Shown here: positions 23,632 through 33,169 of the stretch, piece after piece | Numbering within the stretch: the stretch's first letter is position 1 | Layout of the letters: each line of letters starts with the position of its first letter | DNA from: Nostoc sp. LEGE 12450 | Lineage (GTDB): Bacteria > Cyanobacteriota > Cyanobacteriia > Cyanobacteriales > Nostocaceae | Reading direction: 5' to 3' | NCBI RefSeq assembly: GCF_015206895.1 | Contig: NZ_JADEXU010000081.1 | Location: forward strand, 1-35,204 | DNA: 35,204 nucleotides | The notes under the pieces: generated by a model | The model's database searches: none | Told to the model about the DNA's origin: nothing | What the model saw: only the letters and a program-made list of their open reading frames with translations | Translations under genes and position numbers: made by a program

Positions 23632-25170
23632 ATGCTGAAGGTCAAGAATGAGACTTCTATTGAGCTACCGTTGACCTATGTTGGCAAAATGACCCAGCAG
23701 CAGCTAGAAAAACATCTTTGGGATGCTGCTGACATATTACGGGGAAAAATTGACTCAGGGGACTTCAAACACTACATTTTTGGGCTGCTGTTCTTCAAAC
23801 GTTTGTGTGATGTGTGGGAAGAAGAATATGAAGAACGGCTAAAACTTTATCAAGATGCACAATTGGCAGCTGATCCAGAAGAACACCGCTTTCATATTCC
23901 ACCTGGAGCGTTTTGGAATGATGTACGGAAGCATTCTACTAATATTGGTGAACAGCTTAATGCAGCTTTCCGAGCAATTGAAGATGCAAATACTCGACTG
24001 CGTGGTGTATTTCAGGATGTAGACTTTAATAATAAAGAACGCTTTCCTGATGCAACATTAGAATTATTATTGCAGCATTTTAGCAAGCATCGTCTGCGGA
24101 AGTCTGATGTTGAAGCAGATGTTCTAGGGGCTGCTTACGAATATCTAATTTCTAAATTTGCTGACGATGCGGGAAAAAAGGGAGGTGAGTTTTACACTCC
24201 TAAGATGGTAACTCGCTTAATTGTTGAGTGCTTGCAACCAGAGGAGGGAATGAGCGTTTATGACCCTACCTGTGGTTCTGGCGGTATGTTACTGGAAGGG
24301 GTGAATTATCTCAAGCGTCAGGGGAAGAACTCCAAGTCGTTGCAATTGTATGGTCAGGAGATGAACCTCAACACTTGGGCGATTTGTGAGATGAATTTAT
24401 TTCTACATGACATCGATGATGTATTGATTTTCCGGGGTGATACGTTACGAGACCCAAAGCATTTAGTTGCAGAGGGAAGCAAGGTATTACGGAAATTTGA
24501 CCGAGTGTTGGCAAATCCGCCTTTTTCTCTAAAGAACTGGGGAGATGAAGCTTGGAGAAATGGAGATAAGTTTAATCGAGATACTTATGGTTGTCCGCCA
24601 AAATCTTATGGAGATTTGGCGTTTGTCCAGCACATGATTGTCAGCTTGAATGAGACAGGTAAGTTGGGTGTTGTTTTACCACACGGCATACTGTTTCGCG
24701 GTGGTGCAGAAGCGAAAATCCGCGAGGGGATTTTGAGAGACGATTTGATAGAGGCGGTGATTGGGTTAGCACCGAATTTATTTTATGGCACAGGTATTCC
24801 GGCTTGCGTGTTGATTGTTAACAAGCATAAAGAAGCCAAACGACGGGGTAAGGTGCTGTTTGTTAATGGTACTGAGGAGATGGTGGAGGGAAAAAATCAA
24901 AATACTCTGTCTAAAGTGAATGTTGAACAGTTAGCTAAAGCGTTTTTAGCGTTTGAGGAGGAAGAACGATTTGCACGAGTGGTAGATTTAGCAGAGATTG
25001 AGAAAAATGATTTTAATCTCAATATTGCTCGATATGTGCAAACTGCTGAGGAGGAAAAACAGATTGATGTGGCAGCAGAAGTGAGTATTTTAAAAGAATT
25101 GTTGGAGAAGCGGGATCAGGCTGAGGCGAAAATGTTGGGATTTTTGGAGGAACTGGGTTATGGTTCCTAA
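23632..25170 (+). CDS. hsdM: Type I restriction-modification DNA methyltransferase subunit M
   Basis: A 512-residue N6-adenine methyltransferase subunit. An N-terminal helical HsdM domain (QQQLEKHLWDAADILRGKID, FKHYIFGLLFFKRL) is followed by the catalytic domain: S-adenosylmethionine motif I DPTCGSGGM (about 211-219) and catalytic motif IV NPPF (about 295-298). EFYTPKMVTRLIVE, just before motif I, is also typical. It methylates adenine in the host's own target sites when joined to HsdS. Start ATG 23632 is chosen; a TTG at 23602 and an internal ATG at 23689 are alternatives. Its end overlaps hsdS by 11 nt, suggesting coupled translation. Length is normal. Confidence 0.95.
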   Translation: MLKVKNETSIELPLTYVGKMTQQQLEKHLWDAADILRGKIDSGDFKHYIFGLLFFKRLCDVWEEEYEERLKLYQDAQLAADPEEHRFHIPPGAFWNDVRKHSTNIGEQLNAAFRAIEDANTRLRGVFQDVDFNNKERFPDATLELLLQHFSKHRLRKSDVEADVLGAAYEYLISKFADDAGKKGGEFYTPKMVTRLIVECLQPEEGMSVYDPTCGSGGMLLEGVNYLKRQGKNSKSLQLYGQEMNLNTWAICEMNLFLHDIDDVLIFRGDTLRDPKHLVAEGSKVLRKFDRVLANPPFSLKNWGDEAWRNGDKFNRDTYGCPPKSYGDLAFVQHMIVSLNETGKLGVVLPHGILFRGGAEAKIREGILRDDLIEAVIGLAPNLFYGTGIPACVLIVNKHKEAKRRGKVLFVNGTEEMVEGKNQNTLSKVNVEQLAKAFLAFEEEERFARVVDLAEIEKNDFNLNIARYVQTAEEEKQIDVAAEVSILKELLEKRDQAEAKMLGFLEELGYGS

Positions 25171-26407
25171 AGGGTGGAACATTATAAAAATTGAAGAATT
25201 TGCAGAAGTAAAAACTGGAGGTACACCTAGCCGTCAAAATCCAAGTTACTGGGATGGCTCTATTCCTTGGATGGCCTCTGGAGAGATACATCAAAAATAT
25301 ATTAAAAATACGGCTGAGTTTATTACGGAAGAAGGATTGAATAATTCTAATGCTCGTTGGCTCCCTGAGAAAACTGTAATGATAGCTCTTAATGGTCAAG
25401 GAAAAACGCGAGGTAGTGTTGGTATTTTACAAACTTCTGTTACTTGTAATCAATCTTTAGCAGGCTTTATTGTAAACCATCAGATTTGTCATCCAGAATA
25501 TCTTTTGTTCTATCTTGATGATAAATACCAATTCCTTCGTGACCTTTCTGGTGATGAAGGTCGTAATGGACTGAATCTTAAGTTACTCAGAGAAATCGAA
25601 GTTAGTTTACCTCCTCTCTCCGAACAAAAGAGAATTGCTGAAATTTTAAGCAGTGTAGATGAAGCGATCGCATCCACTCAAGCAGTCATAGACCAAACCC
25701 GCAAAGTCAAGCAGGGGCTACTCCAGCAACTCCTCACTCGCGGCATTGGTCATACTCGGTTTAAAGAAAGTGCGATCGGGAAAATTCCAGAAGAGTGGAA
25801 AGTAGTTAATTTTGCAAGTCTAGCCCAAGTTGGGCCACAAAACGGAATATATAAATCTAAAGATGACTATGGTTCTGGAATTCCCATGATTGATATGGGA
25901 GATATCTTTAGTTCAAATATTATTAAAGAGTGTGAGCGGCGATGTGTTCGCTTAACTAAAGGAGAACAGGAAAAATTTGCTCTAGAATTTGGAGATTTAT
26001 TGTTTGCCAGACGGTCTTTGGTAGCAGAAGGCTCTGGGAAATGCTCTATAGTAGGGCATCACTCTATTAATCCAGTTTTTGAGTCATCCATCATCCGCTT
26101 TCGTCTTAAATCTGATATTTCTAGTTCTCTATTTTACTTCTATTACTGGGAAAGCCCAATTGGTATGAAGTTGCGAAGGGTTATAACTAGACAAGTAGCA
26201 GTTAGTGGCATAACAGGAAAAGACTTAGAGAAACTACCTGTTGCATTACCACCTTTAAATGAACAGATTAAAATTACCTCTATTCTGGAAAGCCTTGATG
26301 AACAAATTGCAAGCAATGAGTTAGAAATTATACATTTAAATTCTGTAAAAAAAGGACTCATGCAAGACCTTCTCACGGGTCGTGTTCGCACGGGAGTAAC
26401 ACCATGA
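25160..26407 (+). CDS. hsdS: Type I restriction-modification specificity subunit S
   Basis: A 415-residue specificity subunit with two target-recognition domains (about 1-155 and 205-370), each followed by a conserved helix pair. The first conserved region contains LPPLSEQKRIAEILSSVDEA and the second LPPLNEQIKITSILESLDEQ. The TRDs decide which split DNA site is recognised; that site cannot be read from the sequence. The first TRD begins PKGWNIIKIEEFAEVKTGGT, a common HsdS opening. It overlaps hsdM by 11 nt and hsdR by 4 nt (ATGA), indicating one transcript. Both halves look intact. Confidence 0.95.
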   Translation: MVPKGWNIIKIEEFAEVKTGGTPSRQNPSYWDGSIPWMASGEIHQKYIKNTAEFITEEGLNNSNARWLPEKTVMIALNGQGKTRGSVGILQTSVTCNQSLAGFIVNHQICHPEYLLFYLDDKYQFLRDLSGDEGRNGLNLKLLREIEVSLPPLSEQKRIAEILSSVDEAIASTQAVIDQTRKVKQGLLQQLLTRGIGHTRFKESAIGKIPEEWKVVNFASLAQVGPQNGIYKSKDDYGSGIPMIDMGDIFSSNIIKECERRCVRLTKGEQEKFALEFGDLLFARRSLVAEGSGKCSIVGHHSINPVFESSIIRFRLKSDISSSLFYFYYWESPIGMKLRRVITRQVAVSGITGKDLEKLPVALPPLNEQIKITSILESLDEQIASNELEIIHLNSVKKGLMQDLLTGRVRTGVTP

Positions 26408-29400
26408 ACAAAGGCCCCGAATACACCCTTGGCGAAAAACCTTGTATAGATGCCTTAGTAAAATTCGGCTTCACTTGGCTGCAACCCCAACAAAACCAAA
26501 CCGTCAGAGACACTCTTAACCAAGTCATCCTCCGCGACATCTTTATTGCAGCTATCCAACGTATTAACAATATCCCTGAAGAAGTTGCCCGCGCTACCTA
26601 CCAGGATATGCTGGCTGTAAACGATAATGAACAATGGACAAACCTGCTGCGGGGCAACTATAGCCGTAACGTTCCTGGTGAAGCCACCAAAAAAACTATT
26701 TGCCTCATTGACTTCCTCTACCCCGAAAACAATACTTTCACAGCCACTAACCAGCTTTACGTCAAATCTCAAAACTCCCGTAAACCTGATATTGTAATTT
26801 TCATTAACGGTATCCCGCTTGTTGTCATAGAAGCAAAAAAACCCTTCATTGCCAAAGACAAAACGGGAGAAGCATTTGAGCAAATTAAACAATATGAGCG
26901 TGATATTCCCCGCCTGTTCTACTCCAATGCCTTTAACATCATCACTGATGGGGTAAATGTTCTTTACGGGGCAACAGACGCAGCTTCAGCTTACTGGGGA
27001 GCTTGGAAAGAAGAAGCGGTAACGGAGGGAATCAACTTCAGCAATAAATTAGAGAAGCAACTCTGGTATTTACTAGAACCCTCTCGGTTACTCGATATCT
27101 TGGCACACTTCATTGTTTTCGAGAAACGAGAACAGAAAGTAACTAAGAAAATCTGTCGTTACCAGCAATTTCGTGCAGTCAACAAAATAGTAGACAGAGT
27201 GCTTGCACCTCTAAAACCAAATCCCAGTCTCCCAGAACGCAAATATCGTAAAGGCTTGATTTGGCATACCCAAGGGTCAGGTAAAAGTTTGACAATGGTA
27301 TTTGCCACTCTCAAACTCAAAACTCACAAAACAATTGATTCTCCTTCTTTAGAAAATCCCAATATTTTAATTCTTACAGATCGCATTGATTTAGATACCC
27401 AAATTGCTAACACGTTTTTAGCCTGTGGGCTGCCTAACCCTACACGTATTACTTCTGGTGATGAGCTGCAAAAAGCCATTAACAGCAATCCTGTGGGCTT
27501 AACTTTACTGTCTACTATTTTTAAATTTAATGAATCAACCAAACAAGCACTTAACAGCAACAACTGGATTATTTTAGTAGATGAATGCCACCGTACCCAA
27601 GAGAGAGACTTGGGTACATTCTTAGAAAAAACCTTAGTTCATGCTTGTTTTATCGGTTTTACTGGTACACCGATTCAAAATACTGACCAAGACACTTACG
27701 AAAACTTCAGCCTTCCAGGTGAAGGTTATCTTGACCGCTACAGCATAGATGACGCGGTAGCCGATGGTGCTACGGTTCCGATTCGCTACACTAGCCGGAA
27801 AGCAGAATGGGAGGTAGATGAGAAACGGCTAGATATCTTGTTTGATAACTGGTTTGCTAATGAACCGGAGGAAGTTGTCAACAAGATTAAAGCGCGAGGA
27901 GTGAAAGTTGAAGATTTAGTCAAACACCGCCAACGCATTGAACTGCTTGCCTACGATATTTGGACGCACTTTTCTCTTCATGCTGCCCCAGAAGGGTTTA
28001 AAGCTCAAATAGTTGCAATAGACCGAGAAGCGATCATTCTCTACAAAAAGGCATTAGATAAAATCATCAGCAAGAGCTTAACTAAACAAGGTTTTGACCC
28101 AGAAACAGCAACAGCTTGGGCGGAAGCGATGAGTGTTCCGATTTACTCCAGTAACCAAGAAGATGGTAAACCGAGCGAAGACAAGTATATTAATACACTC
28201 CGCAAAGACTTGAGAAAATATGCCTTAGATAAAGACGGTGAACTTGCTGCCACTAATAGATTTACTGGGGATGATGTTGAATACGAAGCCAAAGTTCAAC
28301 GTGGTGAAGTACCTCCGGTGCATTTTCTCATTATCTGCAATAAGCTACTGACTGGGTTTGATGCACCCCGCGAAAGTGTCATGTATTTAGATAATCCTCT
28401 AAAAGAACATAACTTGCTGCAAGCGATCGCACGTACAAACCGCGTTTATGGTGATCACAAAGAATTTGGGCTAATTGTTGACTACATTGGCGTTACCAAA
28501 AACCTCACTGAAGCTTTATCTACCTACCGTCAAGCCGATGTGAAAAACGCAATGAGAGACTTGGAGGTGGAACGCAATCAACTAAAAGCTGCCCATGCAG
28601 AGGTAATGAAATTCCTCAAACCCATTCCCCGCAATACAGGAGATATTCGTCAAGAATACGACGCTCTCATTCAACATTTGGGAACTGAGGATAGATGGTA
28701 CGATTTTCATCGCCAAGCCAGACCCTTTATTAAAGCTTACGATGCCCTTAGCCCTGACCCATTTATTCTTGACTACAGAACTGACCTCAAATGGGTAGCT
28801 GGATTTTTACCCTTGGGAACCCTAACTTTTGAGAAACGCGAATCTAATCTTTCTCGTGATGTCAGTGCCAAAATCCGAGAAATGCTAAACGAACACCTGG
28901 ATATTACAGGTATAACAACGCTTTGCAAATTACATGACATCACAGACCCAGATTTTTGGAAAGATTTTACAAGCAATCGCCCCGAACCAGAAATTAAAAC
29001 TGCGGCAGTACGCAAAAGTGCCGAACTTCGCAAAATTATGCAGCAGAAAGTTGATGAAAATCCCTTATACTACGACACATTTTCAGAGAGAGTTTTAGAA
29101 GTTCTGCGTCAGTTTGAGCAAGGTCAACTTGAAGCTGCTGCAACTCTTAAACAGTATGAACAAATCCTGCGCGAGATGCAAACGGCTGAACAAGCTTATA
29201 AAAAAACGAGTTTGAACCAGCAAGCTTACGGTGTCCTCAAGATTTTAGAGGCATTCTTACCAGCAAACCAAGATGAAGACAATAGCAGCAAGCAGAGCAG
29301 TTCTAACAGTGCTACCTCGGATAATGAGCTAAGTCCTTTAGAGAAAGCAGCACAGGAAATTGATGCACTTTATTCTAGCGATGAAACCGCGCCTCATGGT

Positions 29401-29538
29401 TGGTATTTGAAAGAACAGTTACGCAAAGAGCTACGGCAGAAAGTGCGTGCATTGGTGTTTAATTCAAAGCTAGAAAATTGGAAAGATATACCTAGTAAAG
29501 TTGATGAGTATGCGCTCAAACATTACAGCAAAACTTGA
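26404..29538 (+). CDS. hsdR: Type I restriction endonuclease subunit R
   Basis: A 1044-residue motor-nuclease. The N-terminal PD-(D/E)xK nuclease shows Asp129 (SRKPDIVIF) and Glu143-x-Lys145 (VVIEAKK). The SF2 translocase shows Walker A GSGKS (291-295), DECH (393-396), TGTP (420-423), and later a helicase motif VI-like IARTNRVYGD. A C-terminal helical region (about 850-1040) should dock onto HsdM/HsdS. It pumps DNA from unmethylated sites and cuts at a distance. Length matches the family and all key residues are present, so the subunit should be active. It starts at ATGA, overlapping the hsdS stop. Confidence 0.96.
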   Translation: MNKGPEYTLGEKPCIDALVKFGFTWLQPQQNQTVRDTLNQVILRDIFIAAIQRINNIPEEVARATYQDMLAVNDNEQWTNLLRGNYSRNVPGEATKKTICLIDFLYPENNTFTATNQLYVKSQNSRKPDIVIFINGIPLVVIEAKKPFIAKDKTGEAFEQIKQYERDIPRLFYSNAFNIITDGVNVLYGATDAASAYWGAWKEEAVTEGINFSNKLEKQLWYLLEPSRLLDILAHFIVFEKREQKVTKKICRYQQFRAVNKIVDRVLAPLKPNPSLPERKYRKGLIWHTQGSGKSLTMVFATLKLKTHKTIDSPSLENPNILILTDRIDLDTQIANTFLACGLPNPTRITSGDELQKAINSNPVGLTLLSTIFKFNESTKQALNSNNWIILVDECHRTQERDLGTFLEKTLVHACFIGFTGTPIQNTDQDTYENFSLPGEGYLDRYSIDDAVADGATVPIRYTSRKAEWEVDEKRLDILFDNWFANEPEEVVNKIKARGVKVEDLVKHRQRIELLAYDIWTHFSLHAAPEGFKAQIVAIDREAIILYKKALDKIISKSLTKQGFDPETATAWAEAMSVPIYSSNQEDGKPSEDKYINTLRKDLRKYALDKDGELAATNRFTGDDVEYEAKVQRGEVPPVHFLIICNKLLTGFDAPRESVMYLDNPLKEHNLLQAIARTNRVYGDHKEFGLIVDYIGVTKNLTEALSTYRQADVKNAMRDLEVERNQLKAAHAEVMKFLKPIPRNTGDIRQEYDALIQHLGTEDRWYDFHRQARPFIKAYDALSPDPFILDYRTDLKWVAGFLPLGTLTFEKRESNLSRDVSAKIREMLNEHLDITGITTLCKLHDITDPDFWKDFTSNRPEPEIKTAAVRKSAELRKIMQQKVDENPLYYDTFSERVLEVLRQFEQGQLEAAATLKQYEQILREMQTAEQAYKKTSLNQQAYGVLKILEAFLPANQDEDNSSKQSSSNSATSDNELSPLEKAAQEIDALYSSDETAPHGWYLKEQLRKELRQKVRALVFNSKLENWKDIPSKVDEYALKHYSKT

Positions 29539-29555
29539 GTGATGAGTTTACAAGT

Positions 29556-30161
29556 ATGACATCCTACACCAAAATATATAACGACTATCTTGCCAATGTT
29601 TACCGCGATGCTGAGGCACAATATTCTTGGTATAAGAAAGCTGATAATTTAAGAGATGCTGTCAAGAAAGCTTTCCTCAGCGAAGACGAACAGAGAAAAG
29701 TTAACGATCATCAACGTCTTGTCGGTCGCCAGTGTTTAGCTGAGGCAATTTCAGTTGCCTTAGAACGCTTTGAGATTCTAGAAATCAGCAGTTTTGACAG
29801 CTTTGATACCATTTACCAATTTGTTAAGTCTGTTAGTGATGACGTAAAAGGCTTCGGTCTATTAGCTACTTATGATGTCGCACTCCGTATTGCTAAATAT
29901 CTGGATTTGGAACTTCGGGAAGTTTATCTGCATGCAGGTGTTACAATCGGCGCTCGCGCTCTAGGCTTTAATGTCAAGGATGGAGATATCATGCTTGTAG
30001 AAGAATTTCCGGCACCCTTTAACAAGTTAAGTGGCGATCATTTAGAAAATTTACTTTGTATGTACAAAGAGGTATTAGCTAATTCTTCAGTCGAGGTAGG
30101 TAAAACTTGCATTCGCCCAAAAATAAATTCTTCTGACATCAGGAAGAAGGGCTGCTCTTAA
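29556..30161 (+). CDS. Unknown protein encoded directly after hsdR
   Basis: A 201-residue soluble protein of unknown function. The N-terminal half is helical and charged (TKIYNDYLANVYRDAEAQYS, RDAVKKAFLSEDEQRKVNDH, HQRLVGRQCLAEAI). The second half has a conserved-looking core, KGFGLLATYDVALRIAKYLD, then LREVYLHAGVTIGARALGFN. A TTG at 29535 overlapping the hsdR stop is another possible start (adding seven residues). Position just behind hsdR on the same strand suggests an accessory part of the restriction system, but nothing in its sequence shows a known nuclease, methylase or regulator motif. The tail is basic (IRKKGCS). Confidence 0.7.
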   Translation: MTSYTKIYNDYLANVYRDAEAQYSWYKKADNLRDAVKKAFLSEDEQRKVNDHQRLVGRQCLAEAISVALERFEILEISSFDSFDTIYQFVKSVSDDVKGFGLLATYDVALRIAKYLDLELREVYLHAGVTIGARALGFNVKDGDIMLVEEFPAPFNKLSGDHLENLLCMYKEVLANSSVEVGKTCIRPKINSSDIRKKGCS

Positions 30162-30230
30162 AATGCTAATAATAAAGAGTTTGAGTCTGTCTAATCGCTA
30201 GTAGCTTCCGGTTTGCTCCCTTTAATTGTT

Positions 30231-30944
30231 ATGCCTATTCTACAAATCGGTCAAACCAACATCTCCTACACCGTGCGCTACAGTAACCGTACCAAGCAGC
30301 AGCGTATCGTTGTCACCTCTGAAGCAGTGGAAGTAGTTGCACCACCTGATACTCCTGTAGAAAAAATCACTGCTTTCCTTGACAGCAAACGTCGCTGGCT
30401 ATTCAATGCAGTTGAAGATTGTCGCTCGAAGCATTCACCGGAACTCCCTCAGCGTTACGTGAGTGGGGCGAAAGTAATGTACCGAGGTCGCCGTTTAATG
30501 TTGCAGGTAGAGTCAGCCGATGTAGAACAGGTTACTATCGCTTGCAGAAGCCGCTTTTTCATTCAAGTACCTCATCAGTTGGCAAGAGACGAAAGAGAAG
30601 ATGCTATTGAGCAAGCATTAACTCATTGGAAACGCGATCGCGCTTGGCAGGATATTCAGCACTTCACCAAAGTTTATGCCCGTAAGTTGGGTGTTCAGTT
30701 ATCACCTGTCAAGCTTTCAGAGCAAAAGCGAGTTTGGGGAACCTGCTCTAAAGATGGGGTAATTCGCATTAATTGGCAGTTAGTTGATGCGCCTTTGTCA
30801 GTCTTGGAGTATGTGGTAGCACATGAGATTATTCACTTGCTGCACCGCAATCATGGTGATGGTTTTTGGGAAGCGCTCTCTTGCATAATGCCAGACTGGA
30901 GGAAGCGGAAGACTCAACTGGAATCTTGGGAAGCAAAGGTGTAA
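30231..30944 (+). CDS. YgjP-type zinc metallopeptidase (M48-like)
   Basis: A 237-residue protein of the YgjP/DUF45 family. The zinc site is visible as His198-Glu199-x-x-His202 with His208 as likely third ligand (VAHEIIHLLHRNHGDGFW). The conserved segment RVWGTCSKDGVIRINWQLVD lies before it, and the N-terminus has SYTVRYSNRTKQQRIVV. Proteins of this family often lie next to type I restriction genes; their substrate is unclear. ATG 30231 is preferred to a TTG at 30213. It follows the unknown gene by 69 nt on the same strand and may be co-transcribed with the hsd operon. Confidence 0.88.
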   Translation: MPILQIGQTNISYTVRYSNRTKQQRIVVTSEAVEVVAPPDTPVEKITAFLDSKRRWLFNAVEDCRSKHSPELPQRYVSGAKVMYRGRRLMLQVESADVEQVTIACRSRFFIQVPHQLARDEREDAIEQALTHWKRDRAWQDIQHFTKVYARKLGVQLSPVKLSEQKRVWGTCSKDGVIRINWQLVDAPLSVLEYVVAHEIIHLLHRNHGDGFWEALSCIMPDWRKRKTQLESWEAKV

Positions 30945-31188
30945 GTGGGGGTTTAGACAAGCAATAACGGGTAGAGTTATAAACCTGACTCACGCACAGA
31001 GATTGGTGGTGAAGATTAAGTAGAAGGGTGTGGCTTGCATAAATTTTAAGCACTTCATTCAACCCTCACACTCCTATACTTGTGAACCCTTGCCCAAATC
31101 CTTGATTTTTCGTATCACTATGTAAGTCATCAGGTTGTGATATGCTGCACATAGCTTTTTGCTCATTCAGTTTTTTATTTAAGTCTTT

Positions 31189-31443
31189 ATGGACGAGAAC
31201 AGTAAAAAAGAAGAGTTTAGTTATGCTTATATAAAGATGATTGCAGCAATTGCTGGAGTAGATGTTTCTTTTAGTAACAGACCTTCAGATAATGCTGGAA
31301 TTGATTTAACCTTCAAAGTAACTCATGCAATAGATAATCTATATACTGTATCAATAGATGCACAAGTTAAATGTGTATCAAGTGCTACGATATACGATTC
31401 TTATATAAAGTATGTATTAAAAGTTAAAAATTATAAAAGGTAA
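31189..31443 (+). pseudogene. DUF4365-like gene, 5' part, cut by the IS66 element
   Basis: A frame of 84 residues starts MDENSKKEEFSYAYIKMIAA, then SNRPSDNAGIDLTFK, SIDAQVKCVSSATIYDSYIK and YVLKVKNYK, matching the N-terminal half of DUF4365 (a possible nuclease-like fold; function not established). The last codon and stop (31438-31443) are supplied by the left end of the insertion sequence. The gene probably served a defence or repair role near the restriction genes, by analogy only. The missing part is discussed under the 32987-33169 remnant. Confidence 0.65.
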
Positions 31444-32986
31444 GGATTCAGGTGGCAGAGTATTGACAAGGGGGACACTTGAGGGGGAGTATCACAAATA
31501 TGAACCAAAACCTGCCTCAAGATTTAGACCGAGAAAGCTTGAACCAGTTATCAAAAGAAGAACTGGTGGAGATAATTATTGAGCAGAGCAAGGTAATACG
31601 TGAGTTACAGAAAATCATCTACGAACTACACCTTGAAGTAGAACGGTTAAAAGTCAGCAGAGATTTGGACAGTAAGACTTCATCGAAACCACCATCTGGG
31701 GACATTCTGAAAAAGAGTGAAAACAAAAAAGCTCCCCCCCAAGAGGAATCAAATCATCCCAAGAGAAAACCAGGCGGGCAGGTAGGACATCAGGGAAAAA
31801 CACGTAAGGGTTTTGGGAAAGTAGATCGTTATGAAATCTTACGTCCAAGTGATTGTGTCTGTTGTGGTAAAAAAGCATTTGCGAGTGTAGCAGTGAAGGT
31901 AGAAAAGCATTCGGTAGCGCAATTGATAGAACGTCCCATTGAAATAGTGGAATATCAACGTCATACCTGCGTGTGTGAGTGTTGTGGAAATGTACAAACA
32001 GCCTCATGGTCGCCAGATATCGTTCCAGGGCAAGATTTAGGAGTTAGATTACAGGCGTTTTTAGGATGGGTAAATAATTATGCACACATGCCCTACGAGA
32101 AACAGCAAGAAATGTTGTGGGAACTGGGACAAATTGATATTGGGCTAGGAACATTAGTCGCAACTAATGAACGAATCCAACAAGCGATTGAACCAAGCAT
32201 CAATGAATTAAGTAATTGGGTAAAACAGACACAACCTAACATCCATGTGGATGAAACACCTTGGTCAGTTAAAGGAGTTAAAGAATGGTTGTGGGTAGTT
32301 GCCAATTCTGATTTCTGCCTGTTTACTGCGGCTGATACTCGTTCACGATCTGAATTAGAAACGATTTTAGGGGCTAAATATGCAGGGGTACTCAGCAGTG
32401 ACGATTTTAGTGTTTACAATGGCTATCAAGTTGTTGCCCAGCAGAAATGTTTAGCACATCTACGTCGTCACTTCAAAAAACTAATTATACTTCCAGGTCT
32501 TCACAACCAAGCTATCGGTGAAGCTTTTGTTGATTTAATTGATGAAGCTTTTAGCAGTTATGCTCAATGGTTTAAGACTCTTGATTCAAGTAGTTATAAC
32601 GATTGGGTCAATCAATTCAAAGCTAAGTTGCACTCCTCACTCAAGCAGTGGATTGACAAAGCAGGAGCAACAGCAGGTCAGCTTTTACGTTCTTTGCGCG
32701 ATAAAGCAAGCCAATGGTGGTATTTCCTTGACCATCCTGAAGTTCCTCCTGATAATAATCAGGCTGAACGATCGCTGCGTTTGGCTGTGACAAAACGTAA
32801 AGTTAGTGGTGGTTCCCGTTCAATGGAGCGGTTTCAACATACTGCTAATTTGTTGACCGTGGTACAGACTTGTCGCCGTCAAGATAGGTCTGTCATTGAT
32901 TTTTTTGCACAGGCTTTAATTGCTAATTCTAGTAACTGCCTGTCTTGCCCTTCTTTACTTCCTCAATATTAGACCTGAATCCTTAC
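31440..32986 (+). mobile_element. Complete IS66-family insertion sequence (single-transposase type)
   Basis: Terminal inverted repeats GTAAGGATTCAGGT (31440-31453) and its exact complement (32973-32986) enclose 1547 bp with one large ORF. The GTAA outer tip is the hallmark of the IS66 family. No tnpA/tnpB-like ORFs are present, so it belongs to the reduced group with only the large transposase (ISBst12-like). The flanks, TATAAAAG on the left and GATAAAAT on the right, share ATAAAA. This is a degraded or partial version of the expected 8-bp duplication, or chance in AT-rich DNA. Confidence 0.88.
31500..32972 (+). CDS. IS66-family transposase
   Basis: A 490-residue transposase. The N-terminal coiled coil (LNQLSKEELVEIIIEQSKV, LQKIIYELHLEVERLK) is followed by KPGGQVGHQGKTRKGF. 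A zinc-binding region has CVCCGKK and CVCECCGNVQ, and the DDE domain has IHVDETPWSVKG, LSSDDFSVYNG and PDNNQAERSLRLAVTKRKVS with the catalytic glutamate. ATG 31500 follows GAGGGGGAG. The stop codon touches the right inverted repeat. The ORF is intact, so the element may still be mobile. Confidence 0.94.
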   Translation: MNQNLPQDLDRESLNQLSKEELVEIIIEQSKVIRELQKIIYELHLEVERLKVSRDLDSKTSSKPPSGDILKKSENKKAPPQEESNHPKRKPGGQVGHQGKTRKGFGKVDRYEILRPSDCVCCGKKAFASVAVKVEKHSVAQLIERPIEIVEYQRHTCVCECCGNVQTASWSPDIVPGQDLGVRLQAFLGWVNNYAHMPYEKQQEMLWELGQIDIGLGTLVATNERIQQAIEPSINELSNWVKQTQPNIHVDETPWSVKGVKEWLWVVANSDFCLFTAADTRSRSELETILGAKYAGVLSSDDFSVYNGYQVVAQQKCLAHLRRHFKKLIILPGLHNQAIGEAFVDLIDEAFSSYAQWFKTLDSSSYNDWVNQFKAKLHSSLKQWIDKAGATAGQLLRSLRDKASQWWYFLDHPEVPPDNNQAERSLRLAVTKRKVSGGSRSMERFQHTANLLTVVQTCRRQDRSVIDFFAQALIANSSNCLSCPSLLPQY

Positions 32987-33169
32987 GATAAAATTGAAGG
33001 CAAGCAATCTATAGAAGTAGTTGATCTAAAACAAATTGAAAATGATTTTTTGAGAACTCAAGAGCATTCAGAAGTATCTCATATTAATCAAACTAACCAA
33101 GATAACTTATTAGCAGCTTTAGCCGATATTTTACGAAAGCATAGTTCTTCCATCACTTTAGGCAGATAA
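32987..33169 (+). pseudogene. 3' gene remnant to the right of the IS66 element
   Basis: The frame DKIEGKQSIEVVDLKQIEN and onward (HINQTNQDNLLAALADILRK), with TAA at 33167-33169, continues the DUF4365-like frame exactly if the insertion sequence and one ATAAAA copy are removed. However, the central and late DUF4365 strands that should follow KVKNYK are not seen. Either this is a variant protein with a short, different tail, or IS66-mediated deletion joined two unrelated genes. It converges with, and slightly overlaps, the methylase remnant on the other strand. Confidence 0.5.
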
